This document shows, one piece after another, positions 42,500-51,568 of a stretch of DNA of 64,000 bases. Origin of the DNA: Streptomyces sp. ISL-10. Its GTDB lineage: Bacteria > Actinomycetota > Actinomycetes > Streptomycetales > Streptomycetaceae. The stretch is taken from contig NZ_JAGGOJ010000015.1 of NCBI RefSeq assembly GCF_018614575.1, forward strand, positions 79,226-143,225. The letters are read 5' to 3'. The notes under the pieces were generated by a model. That model was not told where the DNA came from, searched no databases, and saw only the letters and a list, made by a program, of their open reading frames with translations. The position numbers and the translations under genes were made by a program. The first letter of the stretch is position 1, and every line of letters starts with the position of its first letter.

Positions 42500-45037
42500 G
42501 TGACCTGGTACGGCGCGGGCAGGCGCCATCCGTCCGCCCAGGCAGGAGCAGGGCCCGCGGCGGCGGACGAGGGCGTCCCGGCCCCCGAGAAACTGCCGAT
42601 GGTGCTCGCCCAGGCGGAGGTGAGCGGCGTCGAGGCCGTCGGCGGCTTCGCCGGCGGCCTCTACCTGCGCTCCAGCTCTCCAGAGCTACTGCGTCTCGCC
42701 GTGATCGCCGGGCTGCCGGCCGAGCTCTTCCGCCACTGGCGCCACATGCATGTGAACCGTCCCTTCCCCCACTCGGACGTCTACCGCACGGGCCGGCCCG
42801 TCCACCTCCACGACGCGGAGGAGGCGATGCGCCGCTATCCGCAGCTCATGGCCGGTCTGCCGTTCCCCTTCGCCTCGCTGTACGTGCCGATCACACATGA
42901 GCGCGAGACGTTCGGCGTGCTCGCCGTGCTGCGCCCCGCGACCCCCGGCCTGCCCGTCGACGACGCGGACCGCCGCCGTCTGCACGAGGTGGGGGCGAAT
43001 CTCGCCGCCACGCTCGCCGCCATGTCGGTGGACGCCGGGCGGATCGAGTGGGACGACGAGCCGTTGTCCGTCACCCTCCCCTCCGTGACCTCGCCCCCGG
43101 TGCGGATCGGCACTTTCGACTGGAACCTCATGGACGGCACCGTCCGCGGCGACGAGGGCTGGTGCGCCATCCTCGGCACCTCCCCCGACCAACTGCCCAT
43201 CACCGTCGAGGCAATCGCGACGCGCATCGAGCCGGAGGACGCCTACGGGCTGTGGACCCTGGCCCGGCAGGCGGTGGCGTCCGACCGGCCGGTGAGCCGC
43301 CGCATGCGGCTGCAGGGGGCCGACGGCAGACCGCATCTGCTCGAACTGTCCGGACGCCGCGAACGCGCCCCGAACGGCCCGCCCGGGTCGCGTCTGACCG
43401 GCTACCTGATAGACCTCGGCGCCGGGCCGGTCGTCGCCGAGGCCGCCGACCGGCTGCCGCACGGCGTCTGCAACGTCGACCGCCTCGGCCGTATCACCTA
43501 CCTCAACAACCGGGCGGAGACGCTGCTCGGCCGGCCGCGGACCGAACTGATCGGCCGTGTCCTGTGGGAGGCCGTGCCGTGGTTCGGGCAGGCCGCCTAC
43601 GAGGACCATTACCGGGCCGCTCTGCTGTCCACCGATCCCGTGCACTTCACCGTCAACCGGGACGGGGAGTGGCTCTCGGTCTCGCTCTTCCCCGGGATCG
43701 ACGGGCTGACCGTCACGCTCAATGCCGGCGAACGCCCCGCCTACGCCCCGGAATCCGTCGCCATCCCCGGCGCCGGTCCCGGACCCCCGGCCGACCGCGC
43801 CGTCGCCCTCTACCGCCCCGTCGCCCTCGCCATCGCGCTGACCGAGGCGGTCACGGCCCGTCAGGTCTCCGCCGTTGTCACCGAGGAACTGCTGCCGGCC
43901 TTCGGCGGCCGGCAGCTCGCCATCTATCTGCTGAGCAACCGCCATCTCCATCTCGCCTGGGAGACCGGCTTCCCGCGCGGTTTCCTCAGCCGTTTCGACG
44001 GCGTGGGTCTGGACGCCGAACTTCCCGGTGTCGAGACGCTGACCTCCGGCCGCCCGCTGTTCTTCGAGTCCATGCAGCACCTGGCCACCGCCTATCCGGG
44101 CATCCCCCTCGACGCCCACGTCGGCGCCCGCGCGTTCCTGCCCCTGATCGCCTCCGGTCGCCCGGTGGGCTCCTGCATCCTCGGCTTCGACCAGCCGCGC
44201 GCCTTCAGCCCGGAGGAGCGCACGGTCCTCACCGCCCTCGCCGGCCTCATCGCCCAGGCCCTGCAACGCGCCCAGCGCTACGACTCCGAGGCCGCCCTCG
44301 CCCGCGGCCTCCAGGACGCGCTCCTCCCGCACCGGCTGCCCGTGGTCGACCAGCTCGACACCGTGGCCCGCTACCTCGCAGGCACCCAGGGGATGGAGGT
44401 CGGCGGCGACTGGTACGACGTGATCGAGACGGGCCGGGGGCCGGCCATCGTCATCGGCGACGTCCAGGGCCACGGTGTCTCGGCCGCCACCACCATGGGA
44501 CAACTCCGCAGCGCCGTACGGGCCCTGGCCGTCAGCGGGCACAGCCCAGAGGAGGTGATGAGCGGCACCAACCGGCTGCTCATGGACCTCGACCCCGGCC
44601 AGTTCGCCAGTTGCTGCTACATCCTCCTCGATCCCACGACGGGCAGCGCCCTGGCCGTCCGGGCGGGCCACCTCCAGCCCCTGCTGCGCCACCCCGACGG
44701 CCACACGGACGTGCTGGACCTGCCGGGCGGAGTCGTTCTCGGCGTCGCCGCGGACGCCGTGTATCCCGTCACCGAACTCACCCTGGCGCCCGGCGCCGTA
44801 CTCGCCCTGTTCACAGACGGGCTGGTCGAACAGCCCGGCCTCGACATCGACCAGGGCATCGAATGGCTGCGCCAGACGCTGTCGGACGTGGGCTCGTCCC
44901 CGCTCGCCGACACGGCGGACCGCCTGATCAACGAGGCCCGCCGGAACGTCGACCGCCCCGACGACATCGCCCTCCTGCTCGCCGCCCGCTGGTCCGGGCC
45001 GGCCGACGCACACCCGCCGGCCCGGGGCCGGCGGTGA
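42500..45037 (+). CDS. GAF-PAS-PAS-GAF-SpoIIE/PP2C phosphatase (copy 3, intact)
   Basis: An 845-aa cytoplasmic phosphatase: GAF-like domain (about 30-180), PAS-like domains (about 200-310 and 325-415), a second GAF (about 445-600) and a SpoIIE-type phosphatase (about 610-835). All metal motifs are present: GGDWYDV, IGDVQGHG, FTDGLVE and PDDIALLLAAR. There is no HATPase domain, unlike the other two copies in the window. Such RsbP/RsbU-type enzymes dephosphorylate STAS anti-anti-sigma proteins. The GTG at 42500 gives the best ribosome spacing (GGGGGAG upstream), but several upstream in-frame starts are possible. The stop overlaps the uracil-DNA glycosylase start (GTGA). Confidence 0.88.
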   Translation: MTWYGAGRRHPSAQAGAGPAAADEGVPAPEKLPMVLAQAEVSGVEAVGGFAGGLYLRSSSPELLRLAVIAGLPAELFRHWRHMHVNRPFPHSDVYRTGRPVHLHDAEEAMRRYPQLMAGLPFPFASLYVPITHERETFGVLAVLRPATPGLPVDDADRRRLHEVGANLAATLAAMSVDAGRIEWDDEPLSVTLPSVTSPPVRIGTFDWNLMDGTVRGDEGWCAILGTSPDQLPITVEAIATRIEPEDAYGLWTLARQAVASDRPVSRRMRLQGADGRPHLLELSGRRERAPNGPPGSRLTGYLIDLGAGPVVAEAADRLPHGVCNVDRLGRITYLNNRAETLLGRPRTELIGRVLWEAVPWFGQAAYEDHYRAALLSTDPVHFTVNRDGEWLSVSLFPGIDGLTVTLNAGERPAYAPESVAIPGAGPGPPADRAVALYRPVALAIALTEAVTARQVSAVVTEELLPAFGGRQLAIYLLSNRHLHLAWETGFPRGFLSRFDGVGLDAELPGVETLTSGRPLFFESMQHLATAYPGIPLDAHVGARAFLPLIASGRPVGSCILGFDQPRAFSPEERTVLTALAGLIAQALQRAQRYDSEAALARGLQDALLPHRLPVVDQLDTVARYLAGTQGMEVGGDWYDVIETGRGPAIVIGDVQGHGVSAATTMGQLRSAVRALAVSGHSPEEVMSGTNRLLMDLDPGQFASCCYILLDPTTGSALAVRAGHLQPLLRHPDGHTDVLDLPGGVVLGVAADAVYPVTELTLAPGAVLALFTDGLVEQPGLDIDQGIEWLRQTLSDVGSSPLADTADRLINEARRNVDRPDDIALLLAARWSGPADAHPPARGRR

Positions 45038-45861
45038 GGCCCCGGGACGAGCCGTCCCGGCGCGGGGAGGCGGACACAGGCGACCCGCGCTTTCCCGCCC
45101 GGACCGCGCCGCACTGTGCGGACCTCGCCGCGCTGGACGACCAGGTCGCACGCTGCCGGGCCTGCCCACGGCTCGTCGCCTGGCGGGAGAGCGTCGCCGA
45201 GGAGCGGCGGGCCGCCTTCCGCGACTGGGACTACTGGGGGCGTCCCGTGCCCGGCTTCGGGCCCCCCGATGCGGTCCTCGCCGTCGTCGGCCTGGCCCCG
45301 GCCGCCCACGGCGGCAACCGCACCGGCCGGATGTTCACCGGCGACGACTCCGGGGACGTCCTGTTCGCCGCCCTGCACGCCGCCGGACTCGCGTCGCAGC
45401 CCACCTCCACCCACCGCGGCGACGGGCTGCGACTGCGCGGCGTGCGCGTCACCGCCCCCGTCCACTGCGCCCCTCCGCAGAACCGGCCCACCCCCGAGGA
45501 ACGGAACACCTGCCGCCCCTGGCTCGCGGCGGAACTCGGGCTCCTCACCCGACTGCGCGGCGTCGTCGTCCTCGGTGCGTTCGGCTGGCAGGCCCTGCTG
45601 CCCGTCCTCGCCGACGCCGGGTACCAAGTGCCGCATCCGCGCCCCCTGTTCGGGCACGGTGCCCTGGTGACCCTGCCGGCCGGGGACGGATCCGGGGAGC
45701 TCCACCTCTTCGGCTGCTACCACCCCAGCAGGCGCAATGTGTTCACGGGACGCGTCACGCGGCCGATGCTCGTCGAGGTGTTCCGCCGTGCCGCCCGCGT
45801 CACCGGCCTGGCGACGCGGCCCGTGTCCGGTGCAGATGAGCCAGGACCTTGTCCGGGGTGA
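45034..45861 (+). CDS. Uracil-DNA glycosylase, family 5 (UDGb-like)
   Basis: A 275-aa DNA-repair enzyme with the family 5 motifs GLAPAAHGGNRTGRMFTGD (about residue 87) and HPSRRNVFTGR (about 230), and cysteines for a 4Fe-4S cluster (CRACPRLVAWR near residue 43; CAPPQNRPTPEERNTC near 150). It removes uracil and other deaminated bases from DNA. The GTG overlaps the phosphatase stop. Its last 62 nt overlap, on the opposite strand, the 3' end of the molybdenum hydroxylase gene. Confidence 0.92.
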   Translation: MRPRDEPSRRGEADTGDPRFPARTAPHCADLAALDDQVARCRACPRLVAWRESVAEERRAAFRDWDYWGRPVPGFGPPDAVLAVVGLAPAAHGGNRTGRMFTGDDSGDVLFAALHAAGLASQPTSTHRGDGLRLRGVRVTAPVHCAPPQNRPTPEERNTCRPWLAAELGLLTRLRGVVVLGAFGWQALLPVLADAGYQVPHPRPLFGHGALVTLPAGDGSGELHLFGCYHPSRRNVFTGRVTRPMLVEVFRRAARVTGLATRPVSGADEPGPCPG

Positions 45862-47920
45862 GCGGCGGCTCCCGAAGGCGCGCGCCCACCGCATGGTGGA
45901 CCGCGTTGCCGATCGCCGCCGCCGTGCCGACTATGCCGATCTCGCCGATGCCCTTGCTGCCCATCGGGTTGAGATGCGGGTCGTCCTCCTCGATCCAGTC
46001 CGCCTGGACCACGGGCACGTCGGCACTCACCGGCACGTGGTACAGGGCGAGATCGCACTCGGCGAAGTCGCCGAAGGCCGGGTCCATGGTGCTGCCCTCC
46101 GTCAGCGCCATGCCCAGCCCCATCGTCATGCCGCCGATGAACTGGGAGCGAGCGGTACGGGAGTTGAGGATGCGTCCGGCGGCGTAGATCCCGAGCAACC
46201 GACGTACCCGCACCTCGCCGGTCACCGCGTCGACCTGCACCTCCGCGAAAACGGCGCCGAACGCGTGCCGTGCGTACGGCGGTTCCTGGGACGTCTCCGC
46301 CTTGGTGTCGGCCGTGACCGTCAGCCCGCCGGCGGGCACCCCGCCCGGCAGCTTCGACAGCCGCACCGCGAGGGCAGAGGCCGCCTTGTGCACCGCCCAG
46401 CCCCAGGACGCGGTGCCCGCCGATCCGCCCGCGAGCGGCGCCGCCGGCAGGTCGGTGCTGCCGATGTCGATGCGGACCGACTCCAGGGACGCCCCCAGCG
46501 CGTCCGCCGCGATCTGGGCGAGCACGGTCCGCGCACCGGTGCCGAGGTCGGTCGCGTTGACCGCGATCCGGTACGTGCCGTCGGCGTCCGCCTGGGCACT
46601 GGCGCGCGACGGGCTGATCAGCACGGGGTAGGTGCTCGCCGCGACGCCCGTGCCGAGGAGCAGGTCGCCCTCCCACCGCACTCCGGGGCGCGGATCGCGG
46701 CCCTCCCAGCCGAAGCGCCGCGCTCCCTCGCGCAGGCAGGCGACGAGACCGCGGCTGCTGAACGGGCGGCCGCTGTCCGGCTCGGCGTCCGGCTCGTTGC
46801 GCATCCGCAGTTCCACCGGGTCGATCCCGGCCGCCTCCGCGAGCTCGTCCATCGCCGACTCCAGCGCGTACATCCCGGACGCCTCGCCCGGCGCCCGCAT
46901 CCAGGACGGGCTCGGCACGTCGAGGGCCGCGACCCGGTGCACCGTACGGCTGTTGGGGGAGGTGTACATGACGCGGGCAGGCACCGCGGCCTGCTCCACG
47001 AACTCGCGCACGCGCGACGTGTGGGTGACCACATCGTGCTCCAGCGCCGTGATCACCCCGTCCGGGCCGGCGCCGATCCGTACCCGGTGCACCGTGGGCG
47101 CGCGGTGGCCGACGACGGCCGCCAGCTGACGCCTCGGCAGGGCGAGCGTGACCGGCCGTGCCGTATGCCGTGCGGCCATCGCGGCGAGCACCACCTGAGG
47201 GCGCGGTGTGCCCTTGGAACCGAAGCCGCCGCCCACATGCTCGGAGACCACCGTGATGTCGTGCCGGTCCATCCCGAACATCTTCGCGAGCACGTCGCGC
47301 ACGGTGCCCGCGCCCTGGCTGGAGTCGTGCACCGTCAGCCGGCCGTCCCGCCACTCGGCGGTCGAGGCGTGCGGTTCCATCGGATGGTTGTGGAGCGCGG
47401 TCAGGGTGTACGTGGCGTCCACCCGCACCTCCGCGGCGGCGAACGCGACCTCGACGTCGCCGCGTTCGCGCACGCCGGGGTAGCCGCCGTTGGCCTCCTC
47501 CGGCGTGTACAGGTCCGGACGGTCGCCGGTCAGCCGGACGTCGTGCTCCTCGGCCTCGTAGGAGACATCCACGGCGGCGGCTCCCGCGCGGGCGTTCTCC
47601 AGCGTGTCCGCCACGACGAGGGCGACGTACCAGCCGCGGTGCGGAACGCGTGCGTCCTGCAGGACGGCCAGGGTCGCGTCGTCGCAGGGCCCCAGACGGG
47701 GAGAGTTGTCGTGGGTGAGCACCGCGAGGACCCCGGGGAGCGCCAGTGCCGGGCCGCTGTCGATGGAGGTGACGCGGCCGCGGGGGATCCCGGCGGCCAC
47801 GGGCCAGGCGTACGCCCGCCCCGGCGAATAGGCCTCGGCGGCGTAGCGTGCCCGCCCGGTGACCTTGTCCCGCGCCTCCCGGCGCACGGCGTCGCCGCCC
47901 AGGACATCCGACCCGCTCAT
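45800..47920 (-). CDS. Molybdenum hydroxylase large subunit (xanthine dehydrogenase family, PaoC-like)
   Basis: A 706-aa molybdopterin-binding subunit: GRARYAAEAYSPGRAYAWPV near the start, GGGFGSKGTPRPQVVLAA, SPSWMRAPGE, and GSKGIGEIGIVGTAAAIGNA near residue 660-680, where the Glu is the catalytic base. It hydroxylates or oxidises purines, aldehydes or related compounds with Moco. It is the third gene of a 2Fe-2S / FAD / Mo operon and overlaps the FAD gene by ATGA. Its length and order match the PaoABC (YagTSR) periplasmic aldehyde oxidase type better than fused xanthine dehydrogenases. The substrate is unknown. Confidence 0.92.
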   Translation of the reverse strand: MSGSDVLGGDAVRREARDKVTGRARYAAEAYSPGRAYAWPVAAGIPRGRVTSIDSGPALALPGVLAVLTHDNSPRLGPCDDATLAVLQDARVPHRGWYVALVVADTLENARAGAAAVDVSYEAEEHDVRLTGDRPDLYTPEEANGGYPGVRERGDVEVAFAAAEVRVDATYTLTALHNHPMEPHASTAEWRDGRLTVHDSSQGAGTVRDVLAKMFGMDRHDITVVSEHVGGGFGSKGTPRPQVVLAAMAARHTARPVTLALPRRQLAAVVGHRAPTVHRVRIGAGPDGVITALEHDVVTHTSRVREFVEQAAVPARVMYTSPNSRTVHRVAALDVPSPSWMRAPGEASGMYALESAMDELAEAAGIDPVELRMRNEPDAEPDSGRPFSSRGLVACLREGARRFGWEGRDPRPGVRWEGDLLLGTGVAASTYPVLISPSRASAQADADGTYRIAVNATDLGTGARTVLAQIAADALGASLESVRIDIGSTDLPAAPLAGGSAGTASWGWAVHKAASALAVRLSKLPGGVPAGGLTVTADTKAETSQEPPYARHAFGAVFAEVQVDAVTGEVRVRRLLGIYAAGRILNSRTARSQFIGGMTMGLGMALTEGSTMDPAFGDFAECDLALYHVPVSADVPVVQADWIEEDDPHLNPMGSKGIGEIGIVGTAAAIGNAVHHAVGARLREPPLTPDKVLAHLHRTRAASPGR

Positions 47921-48912
47921 GACGCCTCGCCCGAGGACACGAGACCGCTGAGCACCCGCACGGCCAGGTCACCGGCGAGCCGCACCTTGAAGCCGTTGTC
48001 CCGCAGCGGCTCGGCCGCGTCCAGCTCCGCCTCGACCGCATGTTCGAAGGACGCCGTGGCGGCCGGCGCGCCGACCAGCCGCTCCTCGGCCGTCCAGGCC
48101 CGCCACGGGCGGTGCGCCAGCCCGCCGAAGGCGAGCGCGACATGCCGGATCCGGCCGTTCTCGACGGCGAGGACCGCCGCAACGGAGACCAGCGCGAAGG
48201 CGTACGAGGCACGGTCGCGGACCTTGCGGTACACGGAACGCGCGCCGTCCGGCGGCCTGGGCAGCTCCACGGCGGTGATCAGCTCGCCGTCGCCGATCTC
48301 GGTGTCCCGGTCCGGACGGTCACCGGGCAGGCGGTGGAACTCCGTGACGGGAAGGGTCCGTTCACCACCCGTGCCCCGCAGCCGCACCGAGGCGTCGAAC
48401 GCGGCGAGCGCGACCGCCATGTCGGAGGGGTGCGTGGCGACGCAGTGCGCGGAGTGCCCGAGGACGGCCAGGTCACGGTGAACCCCCTCCCTCGCCGGGC
48501 AACCCGTCCCGGGCACACGCTTGTTGCAGGGCTTGGAGACGTCCTGGAAGTACGTGCAGCGGGTGCGCTGCAGAAGGTTGCCGCCGGTCGTCGCCGCGTT
48601 GCGCAGCTGGCCCGACGCCCCGGCGAGCAGCGCCTGCGACAGGGCGGGGTAGCGCGAGCGTACGGCCCGATGCGCGGCGAGATCGCTGTTGCGTACCGTC
48701 GCACCGATCAGCAGACCCCCGTCCGGAGTGTCGTCGACGCCGTCCAGCGGCAGCCGCCGGACGTCGACCAGCACCTCGGGAGCGGTGACGCCGAGCTTCA
48801 TCAGATCGACCAGGTTGGTGCCGCCGGCGAGGTACTGGGCCCCGGGGTGGGCGGCATACGCCTCGACGGCCTGCTCGGGGCTCATGGCGCGGACATAGCC
48901 GTACGGTTTCAC
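47917..48912 (-). CDS. Molybdenum hydroxylase FAD subunit (PaoB-like)
   Basis: A 331-aa FAD-binding subunit of the CO-dehydrogenase/xanthine-dehydrogenase family: YLAGGTNLVDLMKLGV near residue 33 (FAD pyrophosphate binding) and GASGQLRNAATTGGNLLQRTRC near 100. The cysteine-rich insert after it (TRCTYFQDVSKPCNKRVPGTGC) resembles the extra 4Fe-4S cluster loop of PaoB. It transfers electrons from the Fe-S subunit to the acceptor. The GTG at 48912 has GAGGAG before it and starts 4 nt after the Fe-S gene stop. Confidence 0.92.
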   Translation of the reverse strand: MKPYGYVRAMSPEQAVEAYAAHPGAQYLAGGTNLVDLMKLGVTAPEVLVDVRRLPLDGVDDTPDGGLLIGATVRNSDLAAHRAVRSRYPALSQALLAGASGQLRNAATTGGNLLQRTRCTYFQDVSKPCNKRVPGTGCPAREGVHRDLAVLGHSAHCVATHPSDMAVALAAFDASVRLRGTGGERTLPVTEFHRLPGDRPDRDTEIGDGELITAVELPRPPDGARSVYRKVRDRASYAFALVSVAAVLAVENGRIRHVALAFGGLAHRPWRAWTAEERLVGAPAATASFEHAVEAELDAAEPLRDNGFKVRLAGDLAVRVLSGLVSSGEAS

Positions 48913-48916
48913 TGGC

Positions 48917-49483
48917 TCACTCCTCGACGACGTCCTCGATCGCGGCCACGATGTTCGGGTAGGCGCCGCAGCGGCACACGTTGCCGCTCATGCGCTCGCC
49001 GATCTCCTCGCGCGTCAGCTCGACCGCACCGCCCGGGTGGTCCACGGCCGTGACCTGGGAGGGGTGGCCCTGCGCGGCCTCGGCCAGCATGCCGGCCGCC
49101 GAGCAGATCTGACCCGGAGTGCAGTACCCGCACTGCAGGGCGTCGCGTCGCACGAACGCCTCCTGGAGCGGATGCAGCCGCCCACCCTCGGCCAGTCCTT
49201 CGGCCGTGGTGATCCGCGACCCGTCGAAGGACACGGCGGGCAGCAGACACGCGAGCATCCGCCTGCCGTCGACCAGCACCGTGCACGCACCGCACTGGCC
49301 GTGGTCGCAGCCCTTCTTCGGCCCCGTGACGTCCAGACGCTCACGCAGGGCGTCCAGCACGGTGGTGCGGTGGTCGAGGGAGATCGTGTACGCGACGTTG
49401 TTGACATGGAGGGTGAGGACGGAGCGGTGGGTGTCCGCGGCATCGGCGGTGTCCACGCTTCCCTGTCGCCTGCTTTCTTCCAC
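48917..49483 (-). CDS. Molybdenum hydroxylase 2Fe-2S subunit (PaoA-like)
   Basis: A 188-aa subunit with a plant-type ferredoxin cluster (GCDHGQCGACTVLVDGRRMLAC) and a second helical 2Fe-2S domain (CGYCTPGQI ... GNVCRCGAYPNI). GTG 49483 follows GGAAAGG. E. coli PaoA has a twin-arginine signal for export; here the N-terminus (MEESRRQGSVDTADAADTHR) has no hydrophobic segment, so the complex should stay in the cytoplasm. Confidence 0.93.
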   Translation of the reverse strand: MEESRRQGSVDTADAADTHRSVLTLHVNNVAYTISLDHRTTVLDALRERLDVTGPKKGCDHGQCGACTVLVDGRRMLACLLPAVSFDGSRITTAEGLAEGGRLHPLQEAFVRRDALQCGYCTPGQICSAAGMLAEAAQGHPSQVTAVDHPGGAVELTREEIGERMSGNVCRCGAYPNIVAAIEDVVEE

Positions 49484-49614
49484 GCCTGGCGCCTTTCCGT
49501 GTCCCGTTCCCCGAACCGTGGCCGCGCGGCGGCGGCTGCTCCTCCCAGCCTGTGACGGATCACGCCGTCACGCTCGCCGAGCGCCCCGGCGGTGCACCGC
49601 CTCCCGTGCTCGGC

Positions 49615-51198
49615 TCAGGCCTCGTCCGTGTCCGGGGTGTGCGGGCCGGCGATGTCGCGCTGTTCGAGCGGGCGTACGGCCGGTCCCTGAAGCACCGATC
49701 CGTCGACGCCGAACCGGGAACCGTGGCACGGGCACTCCCACGTGCGCTCCACGGAGTTGAACGACACCAGACAGCCCAGATGCGTGCAGCGTGCGGAAAC
49801 GGCGTGGCAGACGCCCGCGTCGTCGCGGTACACGGCGCTGCGCCGCCCGCCCAGACGGACGACCGCGCCGGTGCCGGGCGGGATCTCGTCGGCCGAGTCG
49901 ACATGGCTCGTGCGCAGCCGGTCGCCGACGAAGTGCTGGGCGACCTCGGCCTGCTGGGAGAGCATCGTCGGCGCCTCGCGCAGCATGCTCCACAGTCTGC
50001 GCGGGTCGTACAGCTCCGTCCACGGGGGCGGGGCGGCGCAGATCAGTTCGGCGATCAGCCGTCCGGCCAGCACACCGCTGCTCATGCCCCATCCGCCGAA
50101 GCCGGTCGCCACGAACGTGTGGCGGGCGCCCGGGTGGAACGTGCCGATCAGCGGGACCGAGTCGCTGGGGTCGTTGTCCTGGGCGGCCCAGCGGTAGCGC
50201 GTCTCGGTCACCGGGAAATGGGCGTGCATCCAGTCGTCCAGACGGCGGAACCTCTCGGCCGCGTCGGCGGTGCCGGGCGTGAAGCTCTCCCCGGTCACGA
50301 TGAGCAGCCGACTGCCGTCGGCGAGGGGCGCCGTACGCACGGATCGCTTGGTGCCCTCCTCGCAGATGTACATCCCGTCCGGATCCCGGTCGGCGGCGAC
50401 GGGACCCGCGACGACCAGTTCACGGCGCGGCGACATCCGGGCGAACAGCAGCGCCCGGTCGAAGACGGGGAAGTGGGTCGCCACGACGACGTCGCGCGCC
50501 GTGACCGTCCAGCCGTTCTCCGTCGTGACCTTGCACGGCGTACCCTCACGCAGCCCGGTCACCCGGGTGCGCTCATGGATGGTGCTGCCGTACGCGGTGA
50601 GGTCGGCGGCCAGCGCGAGCAGGTACTTGCGCGGGTGGAACTGCGCCTGACCGTCGATGCGCACGGCGCCGGCCACGGTGAAGGGCAGACCCGTCACCTC
50701 GACGTACGAGGCGTCCAGGCCGGCCGCCCGTGCGGCCTCGGCCTCGGCCCGCAGCGCCGGGCGCTGCGCGGTGTCGCGCGAGTAGGCGTACGCGGGCACG
50801 TGTTCCAGCTCGCAGTCGACGCGCAGTTCCGCGCAGATCTCGGACACCCGCTCGACCGCCGCCTGCTGGGAGCGCGCGTACAGCTCGGCGCCCTCGGGTC
50901 CGCGCGTGCGGCGCAGCCGCTCGTACCGCAGCCCGTGCTGGGCGGTGAGCTTCGCGGTGGTGAAGCCCGTGACGCCGGAGGCGATGCGGTCGGCCTCCAG
51001 GACGGCGACCGAACGCCCGGCCCGGGTCAGTTCCCAGGCGGTGCTCAGTCCCGCGATGCCGCCGCCGACCACGACGGTGTCCACCGTCGTGTTCTCGGCC
51101 AGGGGCGGATACGCCGTGGTGCCGCTCGTGCGCAGCCAGTGCGACTCGGTGGTGTGCGGCGGGGCGGCCAGGGGCGGGGTGTGTGGGTCGTTCGGCAT
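49615..51198 (-). CDS. FAD-dependent oxidoreductase fused to a Rieske 2Fe-2S domain
   Basis: A 527-aa protein: a DAO-type FAD oxidoreductase (about residues 40-400, VVVGGGIAGLSTAWEL, and GTFHPGARHTFVATGFGGWGM for the FAD C-terminal contact) followed by a Rieske domain (about 430-515) with CTHLGC and CPCHGSRF, the Cys-His ligands of a Rieske cluster. This fusion family occurs widely in bacteria and is annotated as a glycine/D-amino-acid-oxidase-like protein; its substrate is unknown. It is transcribed in the same direction as, and 131 nt before, the molybdenum hydroxylase operon. Confidence 0.9.
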   Translation of the reverse strand: MPNDPHTPPLAAPPHTTESHWLRTSGTTAYPPLAENTTVDTVVVGGGIAGLSTAWELTRAGRSVAVLEADRIASGVTGFTTAKLTAQHGLRYERLRRTRGPEGAELYARSQQAAVERVSEICAELRVDCELEHVPAYAYSRDTAQRPALRAEAEAARAAGLDASYVEVTGLPFTVAGAVRIDGQAQFHPRKYLLALAADLTAYGSTIHERTRVTGLREGTPCKVTTENGWTVTARDVVVATHFPVFDRALLFARMSPRRELVVAGPVAADRDPDGMYICEEGTKRSVRTAPLADGSRLLIVTGESFTPGTADAAERFRRLDDWMHAHFPVTETRYRWAAQDNDPSDSVPLIGTFHPGARHTFVATGFGGWGMSSGVLAGRLIAELICAAPPPWTELYDPRRLWSMLREAPTMLSQQAEVAQHFVGDRLRTSHVDSADEIPPGTGAVVRLGGRRSAVYRDDAGVCHAVSARCTHLGCLVSFNSVERTWECPCHGSRFGVDGSVLQGPAVRPLEQRDIAGPHTPDTDEA

Positions 51199-51370
51199 GC
51201 CGGGCGAGTGCCCCGTCCGCCGCGACCGAAGCCTGTCTCCGGTCTTTCATCCCTTTTGTCGGGACTGGCGGCCGGGCTTCCGGGTACCCGCATTGCACGT
51301 CAACGACAAGCCGGGCCCCGGCGACGCCTCGGGGACTGCCGGGACCGAGGGACAAGAGGAGATGTCAGCC

Positions 51371-51523
51371 GTGGACCCGCAGGCCGACACCGAACCGATG
51401 AGCAGTGAGATACCGGAACACGAACGGGTGCGGACGTGCGTCCCCGCCATCGTCCGCAGAGGCGGCGAGGCGGACTGCGCCGACAGAAGCGCCGAGATGA
51501 CCATCGTCCGGGGTGAGGACTGA
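51371..51523 (+). CDS. Possible small hypothetical protein
   Basis: A 50-aa frame from GTG 51371 (GAGGAG 9 nt upstream; an in-frame ATG at 51362 lies too close to that site). The product is hydrophilic and acidic (MDPQADTEPMSSEIPEHERV...) with two Cys. It lies 45 nt before the DUF3040 gene, in the same direction. It resembles the many small Streptomyces proteins of unknown function, but support is limited to the ribosome site and context. Confidence 0.4.
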   Translation: MDPQADTEPMSSEIPEHERVRTCVPAIVRRGGEADCADRSAEMTIVRGED

Positions 51524-51568
51524 ACCGCCCCGGCACATCCGCCCGACTGCGTATGGGAGGCGCGGGCC

